Below, piece after piece: positions 1-9,008 of a stretch of 11,346 nt of DNA (the first letter of the stretch is position 1; each line of letters opens with the position of its first letter). A program made the translations under genes and the position numbers. The DNA comes from Myxococcales bacterium (GTDB lineage Bacteria > Myxococcota > Polyangia > Polyangiales > Polyangiaceae). The notes below the pieces were generated by a model. It was not told where the DNA came from, made no database searches, and saw only the letters and a program-made list of their open reading frames with translations. Where the stretch lies: positions 1 to 11,346 of the forward strand of contig JAGQIY010001104.1 in the NCBI GenBank assembly GCA_020430865.1, written 5' to 3'.

Positions 1-1
1 A

Positions 2-76
2 CGCTCCACACGAGGCGCGGCGCAGCTGGCGAGAATCATGACCGAAGACGTTCCTAATTCGCGCAGGCTGATTTAG
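2..76 (+). other. Possible 3' end of an upstream gene, very short
   Basis: One plus-strand frame is open from the window edge to a TAG at 74-76, which would put the stop 12 bases before the biotin carboxylase start. The tail it encodes ends in roughly IMTEDVPNSRRLI. The other two plus frames close earlier, at 57 and 41. The fragment of about 24 residues is too short for any family to be recognised, and an open frame of this length is common by chance in GC-rich DNA. If real, the upstream gene would be part of the same operon. Otherwise 1-88 is simply the leader of the operon. I see no convincing promoter in it. Confidence 0.2.
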
Positions 77-88
77 GGTGCGCCGCGC

Positions 89-1480
89 ATGGCCAACCCT
101 CAGCTCTTCCATCGCCTGCTGATCGCCAACCGGGGAGAGGTTGCCGTTCGCATCGCCAGGGCGTGCGACGCGCTCGGCATCGAGCCGGTCTTCGCTTACT
201 CGGAGGCCGACCGCGACGCCGCGTATCTGCGCGAACGACGTGGCGTTTGCCTCGGGCCTGGCAGGGCGTCGGAGAGCTATCTCGACGCGGCTCGCGTGGT
301 TCAAGCAGCAAAGCAAACCGACTGCTCGGCGCTACACCCTGGCTGGGGTTTCCTCTCGGAAAATTCGGCTTTCGCCAGCCTGTGCGAGGTGCACGGGGTG
401 ACCTTCGTCGGTCCCCCGGCCCACGTGATGCACCTGATGGGCACGAAGAGCCCGGCCAAGCGGGCCATGAAGCGCGCGGGTCTGAACCTGATCCCTGGCA
501 GCGACGGCCCGCTGCGCTCAGCTGAGCACGCCCGGGAGGTGGCCGAGGCGGTCGGCCTGCCCGTGTTGATCAAGGCCGAGAGCGGCGGCGGTGGTCGGGG
601 CATGAAGATCGTGCGCGAGCTCGGGGAGATGGCCGAGGCGTTTCAGGCCGCGCAGCGCGAGGGGCAGGCGTTCTTCGGAGACCCACGGGTCTATCTGGAG
701 AAGCTGGTCGAAGGCGGCAGGCACATCGAGATCCAGGTCGTCGCGGATCGCTACGGAAACGTCTGTCACCTCGGCGAGCGCGACTGCACGATCCAGCGCA
801 ACCACCAGAAGCTCATCGAAGAGTCCCCCTCTCCCGTGCTGGACGAAGGCGAGCGAGAACGGACGCTGAGAGCGGCGGTCAAGGCCGTGCGTGACATCGG
901 CTACGTCGGCGCAGGCACCCTCGAGTTCTTGCTCGACACCCGCGGCGCGGAACCCGGCGAGCCGCCGATTCTGCGCTTCATGGAGATGAACACGCGCCTC
1001 CAGGTCGAGCACTGCGTCAGCGAACAGCGGAGCGGTATCGACCTGGTACGAGAGCAGCTGCTGGTCGCCGCGGGCCATCGCCTGAGCTTCTCCCAGTCTG
1101 ACATCGAGCTGAAGGGTCACGCGATCGAGTGTCGCATCAACGCCGAGGATCCGAGCCAGGGCTTCCGCCCTTCACCCGGCACCATCAGCAAGTGGAAGCT
1201 TCCCGAGGGGAGCGAAGGCTCTATCCGCGTGGATACGCACGTCGTCGAGGGCTACACCATCCCACCGCACTACGACAGCCTGATCTGCAAGGTGATCGCC
1301 CACGCCGCCGATCGCGACGCCGCGGCTCGCGCGATGCTCGAAGCGCTCGCGGAGCTGGAGTGCGAGGGGGTGCACACCACCATCCCGATGCACCAGGCCG
1401 TGCTCGCGTCCGAGGAGTTCCGGGACAACCGCTACGACACCTCGAGCATCCCTGGAGGCACGTTCACCGGTGCTCGCTAG
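89..1480 (+). CDS. accC: Biotin carboxylase subunit of an acyl-CoA carboxylase (AccC/PccA/MccA family)
   Basis: The enzyme uses ATP and bicarbonate to carboxylate biotin on a carrier protein in the cytoplasm. The 463 residues cover the whole biotin carboxylase fold (E. coli AccC has about 449) with no fused biotin domain. Visible motifs are the N-terminal LIANRGEVAVRI, K120 and K162 at the ATP site, the glycine-rich GGGGRGM loop (166-172), the E204-K205 pair, H212, Q236-x-x-H239-x-K241 in ERDCTIQRNHQKLIEE, metal-binding E279 and E299, N301, R303, the EMNTRLQVEH signature (299-308) and R349 in ECRINAEDP. By family analogy all catalytic residues are present. Oddities are W86 where the family usually has Tyr (HPGWGFLSEN), C309 where QVEH is normally followed by Pro, and a longer loop at 283-294. 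AGGG at 75-78 lies 10 bases before the ATG. The carboxyltransferase and carrier genes follow. The symbol is given by family; the acyl-CoA substrate is not known. Confidence 0.95.
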   Translation: MANPQLFHRLLIANRGEVAVRIARACDALGIEPVFAYSEADRDAAYLRERRGVCLGPGRASESYLDAARVVQAAKQTDCSALHPGWGFLSENSAFASLCEVHGVTFVGPPAHVMHLMGTKSPAKRAMKRAGLNLIPGSDGPLRSAEHAREVAEAVGLPVLIKAESGGGGRGMKIVRELGEMAEAFQAAQREGQAFFGDPRVYLEKLVEGGRHIEIQVVADRYGNVCHLGERDCTIQRNHQKLIEESPSPVLDEGERERTLRAAVKAVRDIGYVGAGTLEFLLDTRGAEPGEPPILRFMEMNTRLQVEHCVSEQRSGIDLVREQLLVAAGHRLSFSQSDIELKGHAIECRINAEDPSQGFRPSPGTISKWKLPEGSEGSIRVDTHVVEGYTIPPHYDSLICKVIAHAADRDAAARAMLEALAELECEGVHTTIPMHQAVLASEEFRDNRYDTSSIPGGTFTGAR

Positions 1481-1582
1481 CACCGAGCCAGCCCGCTCGA
1501 GCCTCCCCGGCGCGTGCCGCCGGGCGCTCGTCACGCAGCCCTCGGTCGCGTGCCCCGCACGCGAACCTCGGAGTTCCAAGAC
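1481..1582 (+). other. 102-base gap between biotin carboxylase and carboxyltransferase genes, with a GC hairpin
   Basis: This is the longest gap within the operon. It holds a perfect 7-bp stem (CCCGGCG at 1506-1512, CGCCGGG at 1518-1524, 5-base loop) that is not followed by a T-run, so it does not look like an intrinsic terminator. The carboxyltransferase frame stays open through part of the gap from a GTG at 1514, but the encoded Arg/Pro-rich stretch looks non-coding and a better start with a ribosome site lies at 1583. No promoter is evident. Confidence 0.5.
1570..1573 (+). promoter_or_regulatory. Ribosome binding site that sets the carboxyltransferase start
   Basis: GGAG lies 9 bases upstream of the ATG at 1583. 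This favours that start over the in-frame GTG at 1514, which would add 23 low-quality residues. Confidence 0.6.
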
Positions 1583-3312
<1,730 letters not shown>

Positions 3313-3313
<1 letters not shown>

Positions 3314-3906
3314 TGAGTGGCCGCCTCCACGCGCAGCACCTGCTGGCTGGCAGCCAGGTGCTCGAAGCCGGACACCTCGAGCTCACCTCTCCCGGTGTCG
3401 GCTGGGTGCGCGACCTCCCACGACCGGGCTCCCTCGTCACGTCCGGTCAGACGATTGGCTACCTGGAAGTGCTGGGGCAGCTCATTCGGCTGGAAGCGCC
3501 TCACGGCGTGCATGGCATCGTGGGTGGCGAGCGACGGCGCACCTATCCGGCGAAGCTGGCCGTCGGGCACGGCGATCGCTTGCTCGAGCTCGAACCCGTG
3601 AGTGAAAGCCAGGCCAGCGAAGCCGCCGCACTCGAGAGTCAGAGCCTCGGCCTGGTGTTTCGTGCGCCGACCTCTGGTCGCTTCTACACCCGGCCGGGGC
3701 CAGACCAAGCACCCTTCGTCGAGGACGGCGCGATGGTGGCTCAGGGCCAGAACGTGTGCCTCCTGGAGGTGATGAAGACGTTCAACCGCATCGCCTACGG
3801 GGGCGACGGGCTGCCCCCGAGAGCGCGAGTCCTGCGCGTCCTGCCAGCCGACGGCGACGACGTCGAACAGGGTGACCCGCTGCTCGAGCTCGAAGCCGTC
3901 GAGTGA
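3313..3906 (+). CDS. Biotin carboxyl carrier protein with two tandem biotinyl-type domains, the first lacking the lysine
   Basis: The 197-residue protein should carry biotin between the carboxylase and carboxyltransferase encoded just upstream. The C-terminal half (about 115-195) is a biotinyl domain: FRAPTSGRFY at the start, then LLEVMKTFNRI with K155 as the expected biotinylated lysine, ending in GDPLLELE. The usual motif is (A/V)MKM, so MKT is a variant. The N-terminal half (about 22-95) repeats the pattern: a SPGVGWV start, then GQTIGYLEVLGQLIRLEAP and finally GDRLLELEP, but with L54-G55 in place of Met-Lys, so it cannot be biotinylated. The two halves are joined by a Ser/Ala/Glu-rich linker (about 96-113). 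A glycine/proline insert (163-170) follows the biotin hairpin. The gene is translationally coupled to the carboxyltransferase gene. The N-domain may be structural or a docking module; that role is inferred. Confidence 0.85.
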
Positions 3907-3946
3907 TGCTCCGTCTGATCGGCGGGTGAGGGTATGCTTCAAGGCC

Positions 3947-4729
3947 ATGACGTCAGAGAGGAGCTCCCGAGCGCGCCCCACGTACGCCATCCGAGACCGC
4001 GACGTGCGCATCCCGTTGAACGGCGCGCAGACGATGGCGGGCTACGTGGCCGAGCCCTACGAGCTCGAGCAGGCGCCCGGCGTGCTGGTGCTGCACGAGA
4101 TCTTCGGCCTCAACGCTGACATCCGGCGAATCACGCGGCGCTTCGCCGAGCACGGTCTCGTCGCGCTGGCGCCAGATCTCTACGACGGTCCCGGCGTGCG
4201 GTCGCTGTGCGTGCTGCGCACCGTGCTCGCGTCGACGACCGGACGCGGCCCCGCCTTCGACCACCTGGCGGCTGCGCAGGCAACGCTCGAGGACATCCCC
4301 CGCTGCGACTGCGAACGCGTCGCCGTCGTCGGCTTCTGCATGGGCGGTGGCTTCGCGATCCTTCACGCCCTGAAGAGCTCCAACGTACGGGCCGCGGCTC
4401 CCTTCTATGGCAGCGTGCCGAAGCAAAGTGAGGCGCTCCGAGGGATCTGCCCAGTGGTGGGGTCGTTCGGTGAGCGAGACGCCGTCTTCGCGCCTCATGG
4501 CAAGCGTCTGCGGCGCCACCTCGAAACCCTCGACGTACCTCACGACGTCAAGCTGTACCCCGGCGCGGGTCACAGCTTCATGAGCGAGCACGAACCCGGG
4601 CTGACGACCAGTATCGGCAAGCATGGCCCGATGAAGGTCGCCTACGACGCCGAGGCGGCAGAGGACGCCTGGGACCGCATGCTGAGCTTCTTCGACGAGC
4701 ACCTCGGCGCCGCCGCCCAGCCGAGATGA
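3947..4729 (+). CDS. Dienelactone hydrolase family alpha/beta hydrolase
   Basis: The 260-residue protein is a cytoplasmic alpha/beta hydrolase with no signal peptide. The family cleaves enol-lactones and some esters using a Cys-His-Asp triad. C131 sits in GFCMGG, D178 in GSFGERDAV and H209 in GAGHSF, and E51 in LHEIFGLN matches the glutamate that activates the Cys in the classical enzyme. The order and spacing agree with the clc-type dienelactone hydrolase as I recall it. The segment at 81-107 looks specific to this protein. The start is uncertain: ATG 3947 has only AAGG two bases upstream and a weak AGGG 14 bases upstream. An in-frame GTG at 3926 would add seven residues. The gene is 40 bases after the carrier gene and overlaps selB by four bases. 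The substrate is unknown; many relatives are not true dienelactone hydrolases. Confidence 0.85.
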   Translation: MTSERSSRARPTYAIRDRDVRIPLNGAQTMAGYVAEPYELEQAPGVLVLHEIFGLNADIRRITRRFAEHGLVALAPDLYDGPGVRSLCVLRTVLASTTGRGPAFDHLAAAQATLEDIPRCDCERVAVVGFCMGGGFAILHALKSSNVRAAAPFYGSVPKQSEALRGICPVVGSFGERDAVFAPHGKRLRRHLETLDVPHDVKLYPGAGHSFMSEHEPGLTTSIGKHGPMKVAYDAEAAEDAWDRMLSFFDEHLGAAAQPR

Positions 4730-6684
4730 CGAACCAAGGCCCAGCGACGCTCGAGCGTGTCCTCGTCGTAACGCTGGGACACGTCGATCACGGCAAGACG
4801 ACGCTGGTGCGCGCCCTGACTGGTGTCGACACCGATCGCCTCCCCGACGAGAAGCGGCGGGGGATCTCCATCGAACTCGGATACGCGACGCTCCCCGACG
4901 CTCCCCTGACGTTCATCGACGTGCCGGGCCACCGCAAGCTGGTGCACACGATGATCGCAGGCCTGGGGGGCGTGGACGTGGGGCTGCTGGTCGTTGCGGC
5001 AGACGATGGAGCGATGCCCCAGACCCGTGAACACCTCCAGATCTTTCGCCTCGCCGGCCTGAGACACCTGGTGATCGCCCTCAGCAAGGCAGACCTGGTG
5101 GACCCGGAGACCCTGGAGCTCGCGACCCTGGACGTCGAAGCGAGCCTCGAGGCGCTCGGCTTCGGCGACTGCCCCATTATCCCCACGGATACGTTGACCG
5201 GCCGTGGTATCCGGGAGGTCCGAGAGGCGCTGCTGGCGGTCATACCCCGCCGCTCCAGCACCCCGAGCGCTTCGCTCTGGCTGGCGATCGACCGTGTGTT
5301 CAGCGTCAAGGGTAGCGGAACCGTCGTGACCGGAACGCTGACCCGGGGCGCCGTGATGCGGGAGCAGGAGCTACGGCTCTTGACCGCGACGGACAGCCTC
5401 CGCGTTCGCTGCCGCCGCCTCGAGGTCCACGGCCAGAGCGTCGAGAGCGTCGGGGCACCGAGCCGCGTGGCGCTCAACCTCGCGCTCCCCAGGGGCCAAG
5501 CCATCGAGCGCGGGGACGCCCTGGTGGACCTGGTCCATGGCGGCCTGAGCAAGCGTCTCGACCTCGCACTGACCGCGCTCGAGGAAGCCGGCGGCGAGCT
5601 GAGCGACGGCGCCAGCGTGCTCTGTCACGTCGGGACGACCCACCGCCAGGGTCGCTTGACCTGGTTCGAGGCACCCCGTCCCGTGGGAGACGGGTTGCTT
5701 CGAGGCTTCGCTCACCTTGCCCTGGAGGCGCCCTTGCCCGTGCAACCGGGGATCCCGCTCATCCTGCGCGGATTCCGCGCGGCAACTGGCCGAGGCGCGA
5801 CCCTCGCCGGAGGCCGCGTCCTGGACATCGACGCGGCAGCGCTTCCACGACGCAAGAGCTGCGTTCGAGGAAGCGACCTCAGGCAATGGGAGAACCGCTT
5901 GCTGGGCCTGCGCGCGCTCGACGCCGAGCGCCTGGACGAGGCTTGCGAGCATTGGTTGCTCGCGATCACGCCCCGCGTGGCGCACTCGAAGGAGCTCGAG
6001 GCGCGCCTGGGGATCCCGGCTCGGCGCCTCGAACGTGCGCTGAAGAACAACCAGCGCCTGAAGATCCTGGGTGACAGCGTCACCACCCGCCACGCTCTGA
6101 CGTACCTCCAGGGCTTGCTGCTCGCGCGCGTCTCAGGCTACCACGAGCTCACCCCTCACGAGCTGGGCATGCCCCGTGAGGCAGCCCTGGCCGAGCTCGG
6201 TCGCCTCGCAAACAAGCCCATCGCCGAGCGCGTCATCCAGGCCTCACTGGAGGCTGGTCAGCTGCTCGAAACCCAGTCGCGACTGGCGACCCCCGAGTTC
6301 GCCAAGAGCGGCGGCGCCTCGGTGCAGCGCGTCTGCGAGCAAGCCCTCGAGGTGCTCCTCCGGCGCGGCCTGCGAGCGAGCTCTGAACGGGAGCTGGTCA
6401 CCGAGCTGCGCCTGGAAGCCGACGCCGCGCGCGTCGCGCTCGCAGAGCTCGCGAGCCGACGTGAAGCTCGATGCCTCTCGAACCTCTGGTTCGCAGAAGC
6501 CCGGTTGAAGGAGCTGCAAGCGCTGGTGGTCGCCCACTTCGAGCAGCGACCAAGCCTCAGCCTCGCGGACCTGAAGCTGATCGCGCGGGTCAGCCGCAAG
6601 CAAGCCGTGCCGTTGATGGAGTACCTGGATCGGGCGCGCGTCACGCGTCGAGCGGGCGACGCTCGAGTTCCTTACGGAACCTGA
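4726..6684 (+). CDS. selB: Selenocysteine-specific translation elongation factor SelB
   Basis: SelB is a GTPase that carries selenocysteyl-tRNA to the ribosome at UGA codons marked by a SECIS RNA hairpin. The 652 residues begin with an EF-Tu-like G domain: P-loop GHVDHGKT (18-25), switch I RGISIELGYA (45-54), DVPGH (65-69) and SKAD (120-123) as the NKxD-type base motif. Domain II contains SVKGSGTVVTGTL (193-205). Domain III follows to about 370. The rest, rich in charged helices, fits the winged-helix domains that bind SECIS RNA, ending in SRKQAVPLMEYLDRARVTRR (623-642), a characteristic SelB C-terminus. Ser48 replaces the usual Thr of switch I, and Ser120 the usual Asn/Thr; both changes are conservative. 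The start is an ATGA overlap with the hydrolase gene and has no clear ribosome site, so translation probably depends on coupling. No selA, selC or selD is in the window. Confidence 0.94.
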   Translation: MTNQGPATLERVLVVTLGHVDHGKTTLVRALTGVDTDRLPDEKRRGISIELGYATLPDAPLTFIDVPGHRKLVHTMIAGLGGVDVGLLVVAADDGAMPQTREHLQIFRLAGLRHLVIALSKADLVDPETLELATLDVEASLEALGFGDCPIIPTDTLTGRGIREVREALLAVIPRRSSTPSASLWLAIDRVFSVKGSGTVVTGTLTRGAVMREQELRLLTATDSLRVRCRRLEVHGQSVESVGAPSRVALNLALPRGQAIERGDALVDLVHGGLSKRLDLALTALEEAGGELSDGASVLCHVGTTHRQGRLTWFEAPRPVGDGLLRGFAHLALEAPLPVQPGIPLILRGFRAATGRGATLAGGRVLDIDAAALPRRKSCVRGSDLRQWENRLLGLRALDAERLDEACEHWLLAITPRVAHSKELEARLGIPARRLERALKNNQRLKILGDSVTTRHALTYLQGLLLARVSGYHELTPHELGMPREAALAELGRLANKPIAERVIQASLEAGQLLETQSRLATPEFAKSGGASVQRVCEQALEVLLRRGLRASSERELVTELRLEADAARVALAELASRREARCLSNLWFAEARLKELQALVVAHFEQRPSLSLADLKLIARVSRKQAVPLMEYLDRARVTRRAGDARVPYGT

Positions 6685-8856
6685 CTAGCCGAGGGTCATC
6701 AGCGCGAGCGCGGCGTCCACTATCTCCTGCTCTTGCACCAGCACGAGGTTCGCTGCGTCTCCCAACGGAATGAACGAGTCGGCGGATGCGACCCGGCGCC
6801 ACTTGATGGGATGGCCCGCGTCGAGCAGCAGCGCCGCCACGGCCTCCGCGATGCCCCCGCTCTGCCTGCACTCGTCGACCATCAGCACGCGACCGGTGGC
6901 CCGCGCGTGGTCGAGGATGTCTGCCTCGGGGAGCGGCGCCAGCCAGCGCAGATCGACGACCCGCGCGGCGACCCCGCGCTGCTGCAGCACGTGGGCCGCC
7001 CGCAGGGACATCAACAGCCCGTTGCCGTAGCTGAGGATCGTCAAGTCGCAGGCGCCGGCTTGGTACACCCGCGCCCGCGCAAAGCCGCTGCTCACGTCTC
7101 CGCTGCGCACGGCGGCGTCGGCCGCGTGGGCGAGCCATTGCCCGTCCCCCTCCTCGTACAGATCGCGGGTGTGATACAGAGCGATCGGCTCCACGATGCA
7201 GACGACGCGCCCAGCCGACCTGGCCAGCGACAACGCCTGCCGGAAGATCTCGAGCGCGTCGTCCGCGCGGCTAGGCACCGCGAGCGCAAGCCCTGGCACG
7301 TCCCGCAGCACCGCGAGAGAATTATCATTGTGGAAATGTCCACCGAAGCCCTTCTGATAGGCCAGCCCCGCGATGCGCACCACCATCGGATTCGTGTAGG
7401 CACCGTCGGAGAAGAAGCTCATCGTCGCAGCCTCACCGCGCAGCTGATCTTCAGCGTTGTGTAGGTATGCCAGATACTGGATCTCTGGGATCGGCAGTAG
7501 CCCCAGGAGCCCTGCACCGAGCGCCATGCCAAGGATCGTCTGCTCATCGAGCAAGGTGTTGAAGACCCGCGCCGGCCCGGCCTGCGCCAGCAAGCCCTTG
7601 GTCAACCCGTAGACTCCACCCTTCTTGGCCACGTCCTCACCGAACACGAGCGCCTCGGGATAGCTCTGCAGGGCCTCGCGCAAGGCGAGGTTGATGCCCT
7701 GAGCGAGGGTGAGCGGCTCTTCGTTGGCCGGACTGCCAGTGCTGGGAGCTGGCGGCTGGTTCACCCTGGTTGGTCTCGGCGTCAGCGCGTGGAGCACCTC
7801 CGCGCGGCTATGCAGCCTCGGTGCCCTCTCGGCATACTCGCACGCGACGTTTACTTCCTCCCGGATACGCTCGTCCAGCGCCAGCAGCCGCTCGACCGCG
7901 ACCCCGCTGGCCAGGAGCTGCCAAGCGGCGTGCAGCACGGGATCGGCGCCCTCCGCCGCCGAAAGCTCGGCAGGCGCTCGGTACACCGTGTCCACGTCGC
8001 TCCCCGCATGTCCCAGCAGACGCACCGTGCGCAGGTGCAGCACCTGAGGTCGCCGGGTATGCCGACACTCTTGAATCGCTTGGCGCGCCACCCGGTAGCA
8101 CTGACTCAGGTCGGTACCATCGGCGTAGTGGTAGGGGATGTGCGGTAGGCTGCGCAGCCGCTCCTCGATCCACCCGGTGGGCGTACGCACACTGATACCG
8201 AGCCCGTTGTCCTCGCAGACCACGAGCAAGGGCAACTTGAGCTTCTGGTGCACGACCCAGCCTGCTGCGTTCAGCGCTCCGACGGCGGTCGAGTGGTTCA
8301 GGCTCGCGTCACCGAAGCTGGTCATGACGATCGAGTCCGGCGCGAAGTCGTGAGGAAGCTCCAGGCGCATCACACGCTCGAGGGCGATGGCGAGACCCAC
8401 CGCGCGAGGCATGTGCGAGGCGATGGTGCTGGTCGACGGAATGATGCCGAGGTCCCTCCCCCCAAACACCTTGTGCCGACCGCCGCTCGTCGGCTCGGTT
8501 CGCGCGGCGACCAGGGACAGCGCGATGTCCTGGACGGCGTTCTTCCCCGGCACCTGACGCGAACGCTCCACTTGCAGCGCTGCCGAGCGGTAGTGAACGA
8601 TCGCTGGATCCCTGGGGGAGGTCAGACGACCCAGCACGACGTTCGACTCGTGACCGGAGCTGCAGATGGTGTAGTGGCCGATCCCTCGCTTGCGCAGCTC
8701 GTGAGCTGCAACGTCCAGGTGCCGGGCGCGAAGCATCGACTCCAGCAGTTCGACCCCGACCTCCTGATCATGGCTCCATGGGGTGCAGTCCTGGGGAACC
8801 GACGTCAGTTGCTCACGAAATCGGCTCACCAGCCGCTTCACGCGCTCCAAGCTCAT
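6685..8856 (-). CDS. Fused alpha/beta E1 component of a 2-oxoacid dehydrogenase (thiamine-diphosphate enzyme)
   Basis: The 723-residue protein joins the E1 alpha and E1 beta chains that decarboxylate 2-oxo acids and pass the acyl group to the lipoyl group of an E2 subunit. The alpha half (1-360) has SHMPRAVGLA (147-156), the thiamine-diphosphate region GDASLN (182-187) to EDNGLG (215-220), and GHAGSDVDTVYR (282-293), which matches the regulated loop of E1 alpha. The linker (361-380) is Pro-rich. The beta half (381-723) has GEDVAKKGGVYGLTKG (406-421), LLDEQTILGMALGAGLLG (435-452) with E438, and GGHFHNDNS (505-513) where classical E1 beta has a HSQ-type motif. The usual GDG is GDA here. No E2 or E3 gene is near, so this is an orphan E1. 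Substrate is unknown: branched-chain oxo acid or pyruvate-like. ATG 8856 was chosen; an in-frame TTG at 8865, 7 bases after GGGG, is an alternative adding three residues. Confidence 0.9.
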   Translation of the reverse strand: MSLERVKRLVSRFREQLTSVPQDCTPWSHDQEVGVELLESMLRARHLDVAAHELRKRGIGHYTICSSGHESNVVLGRLTSPRDPAIVHYRSAALQVERSRQVPGKNAVQDIALSLVAARTEPTSGGRHKVFGGRDLGIIPSTSTIASHMPRAVGLAIALERVMRLELPHDFAPDSIVMTSFGDASLNHSTAVGALNAAGWVVHQKLKLPLLVVCEDNGLGISVRTPTGWIEERLRSLPHIPYHYADGTDLSQCYRVARQAIQECRHTRRPQVLHLRTVRLLGHAGSDVDTVYRAPAELSAAEGADPVLHAAWQLLASGVAVERLLALDERIREEVNVACEYAERAPRLHSRAEVLHALTPRPTRVNQPPAPSTGSPANEEPLTLAQGINLALREALQSYPEALVFGEDVAKKGGVYGLTKGLLAQAGPARVFNTLLDEQTILGMALGAGLLGLLPIPEIQYLAYLHNAEDQLRGEAATMSFFSDGAYTNPMVVRIAGLAYQKGFGGHFHNDNSLAVLRDVPGLALAVPSRADDALEIFRQALSLARSAGRVVCIVEPIALYHTRDLYEEGDGQWLAHAADAAVRSGDVSSGFARARVYQAGACDLTILSYGNGLLMSLRAAHVLQQRGVAARVVDLRWLAPLPEADILDHARATGRVLMVDECRQSGGIAEAVAALLLDAGHPIKWRRVASADSFIPLGDAANLVLVQEQEIVDAALALMTLG

Positions 8857-9008
8857 GGCCCGCAACCATAGTCCCCTTTACCTCACGGTCCACGCCTATC
8901 CAGTGGGCCAGGGCGCCCAGCGCGTCGCGCGATGCGGCGTCGCCCCCAGCGGCGTCCGCGAGGTGGAACCCTCTTGTTCCTGCGGGACGCACGCTGGATC
9001 CTGTCGAG
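8857..9008. promoter_or_regulatory. Divergent intergenic region between the E1 and kinase genes
   Basis: About 150 bases separate the start codons of two genes pointing away from each other, so promoters for both should lie here or within the gene edges. I could not identify convincing -35/-10 elements or an operator. AAAGGGG, read on the minus strand, is a possible ribosome site for the TTG start of the E1. GGA at 8996-8998 lies 10 bases before the kinase ATG. The kinase frame is open through this region and back to 8778, into the E1 gene, but the translated stretch is low-complexity and is not supported as coding. Confidence 0.5.

Noticed and set aside
1506..1524. Intrinsic terminator between biotin carboxylase and carboxyltransferase
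   Set aside because: The stem is only 7 bp and no T-run follows, so it does not fit the terminator pattern.
5371..6093. A 240-residue minus-strand frame inside selB
   Set aside because: No recognisable motif, and it overlaps an intact SelB reading frame. It is a codon-bias shadow, like those at 518-1120, 1172-1750, 2132-2674, 3229-4011 and 3953-4702.
4726..6684. Selenocysteine readthrough or SECIS elements in this window
   Set aside because: None of the annotated genes has an internal in-frame UGA in a plausible context, the hydrolase nucleophile is an ordinary Cys, and I found no obvious SECIS-like hairpin after a stop.
8778..9008. A 77-residue N-terminal extension of the kinase
   Set aside because: It runs into the divergent E1 gene, is rich in Ala/Ser/Pro with no domain, and the ATG at 9009 is a more natural start.
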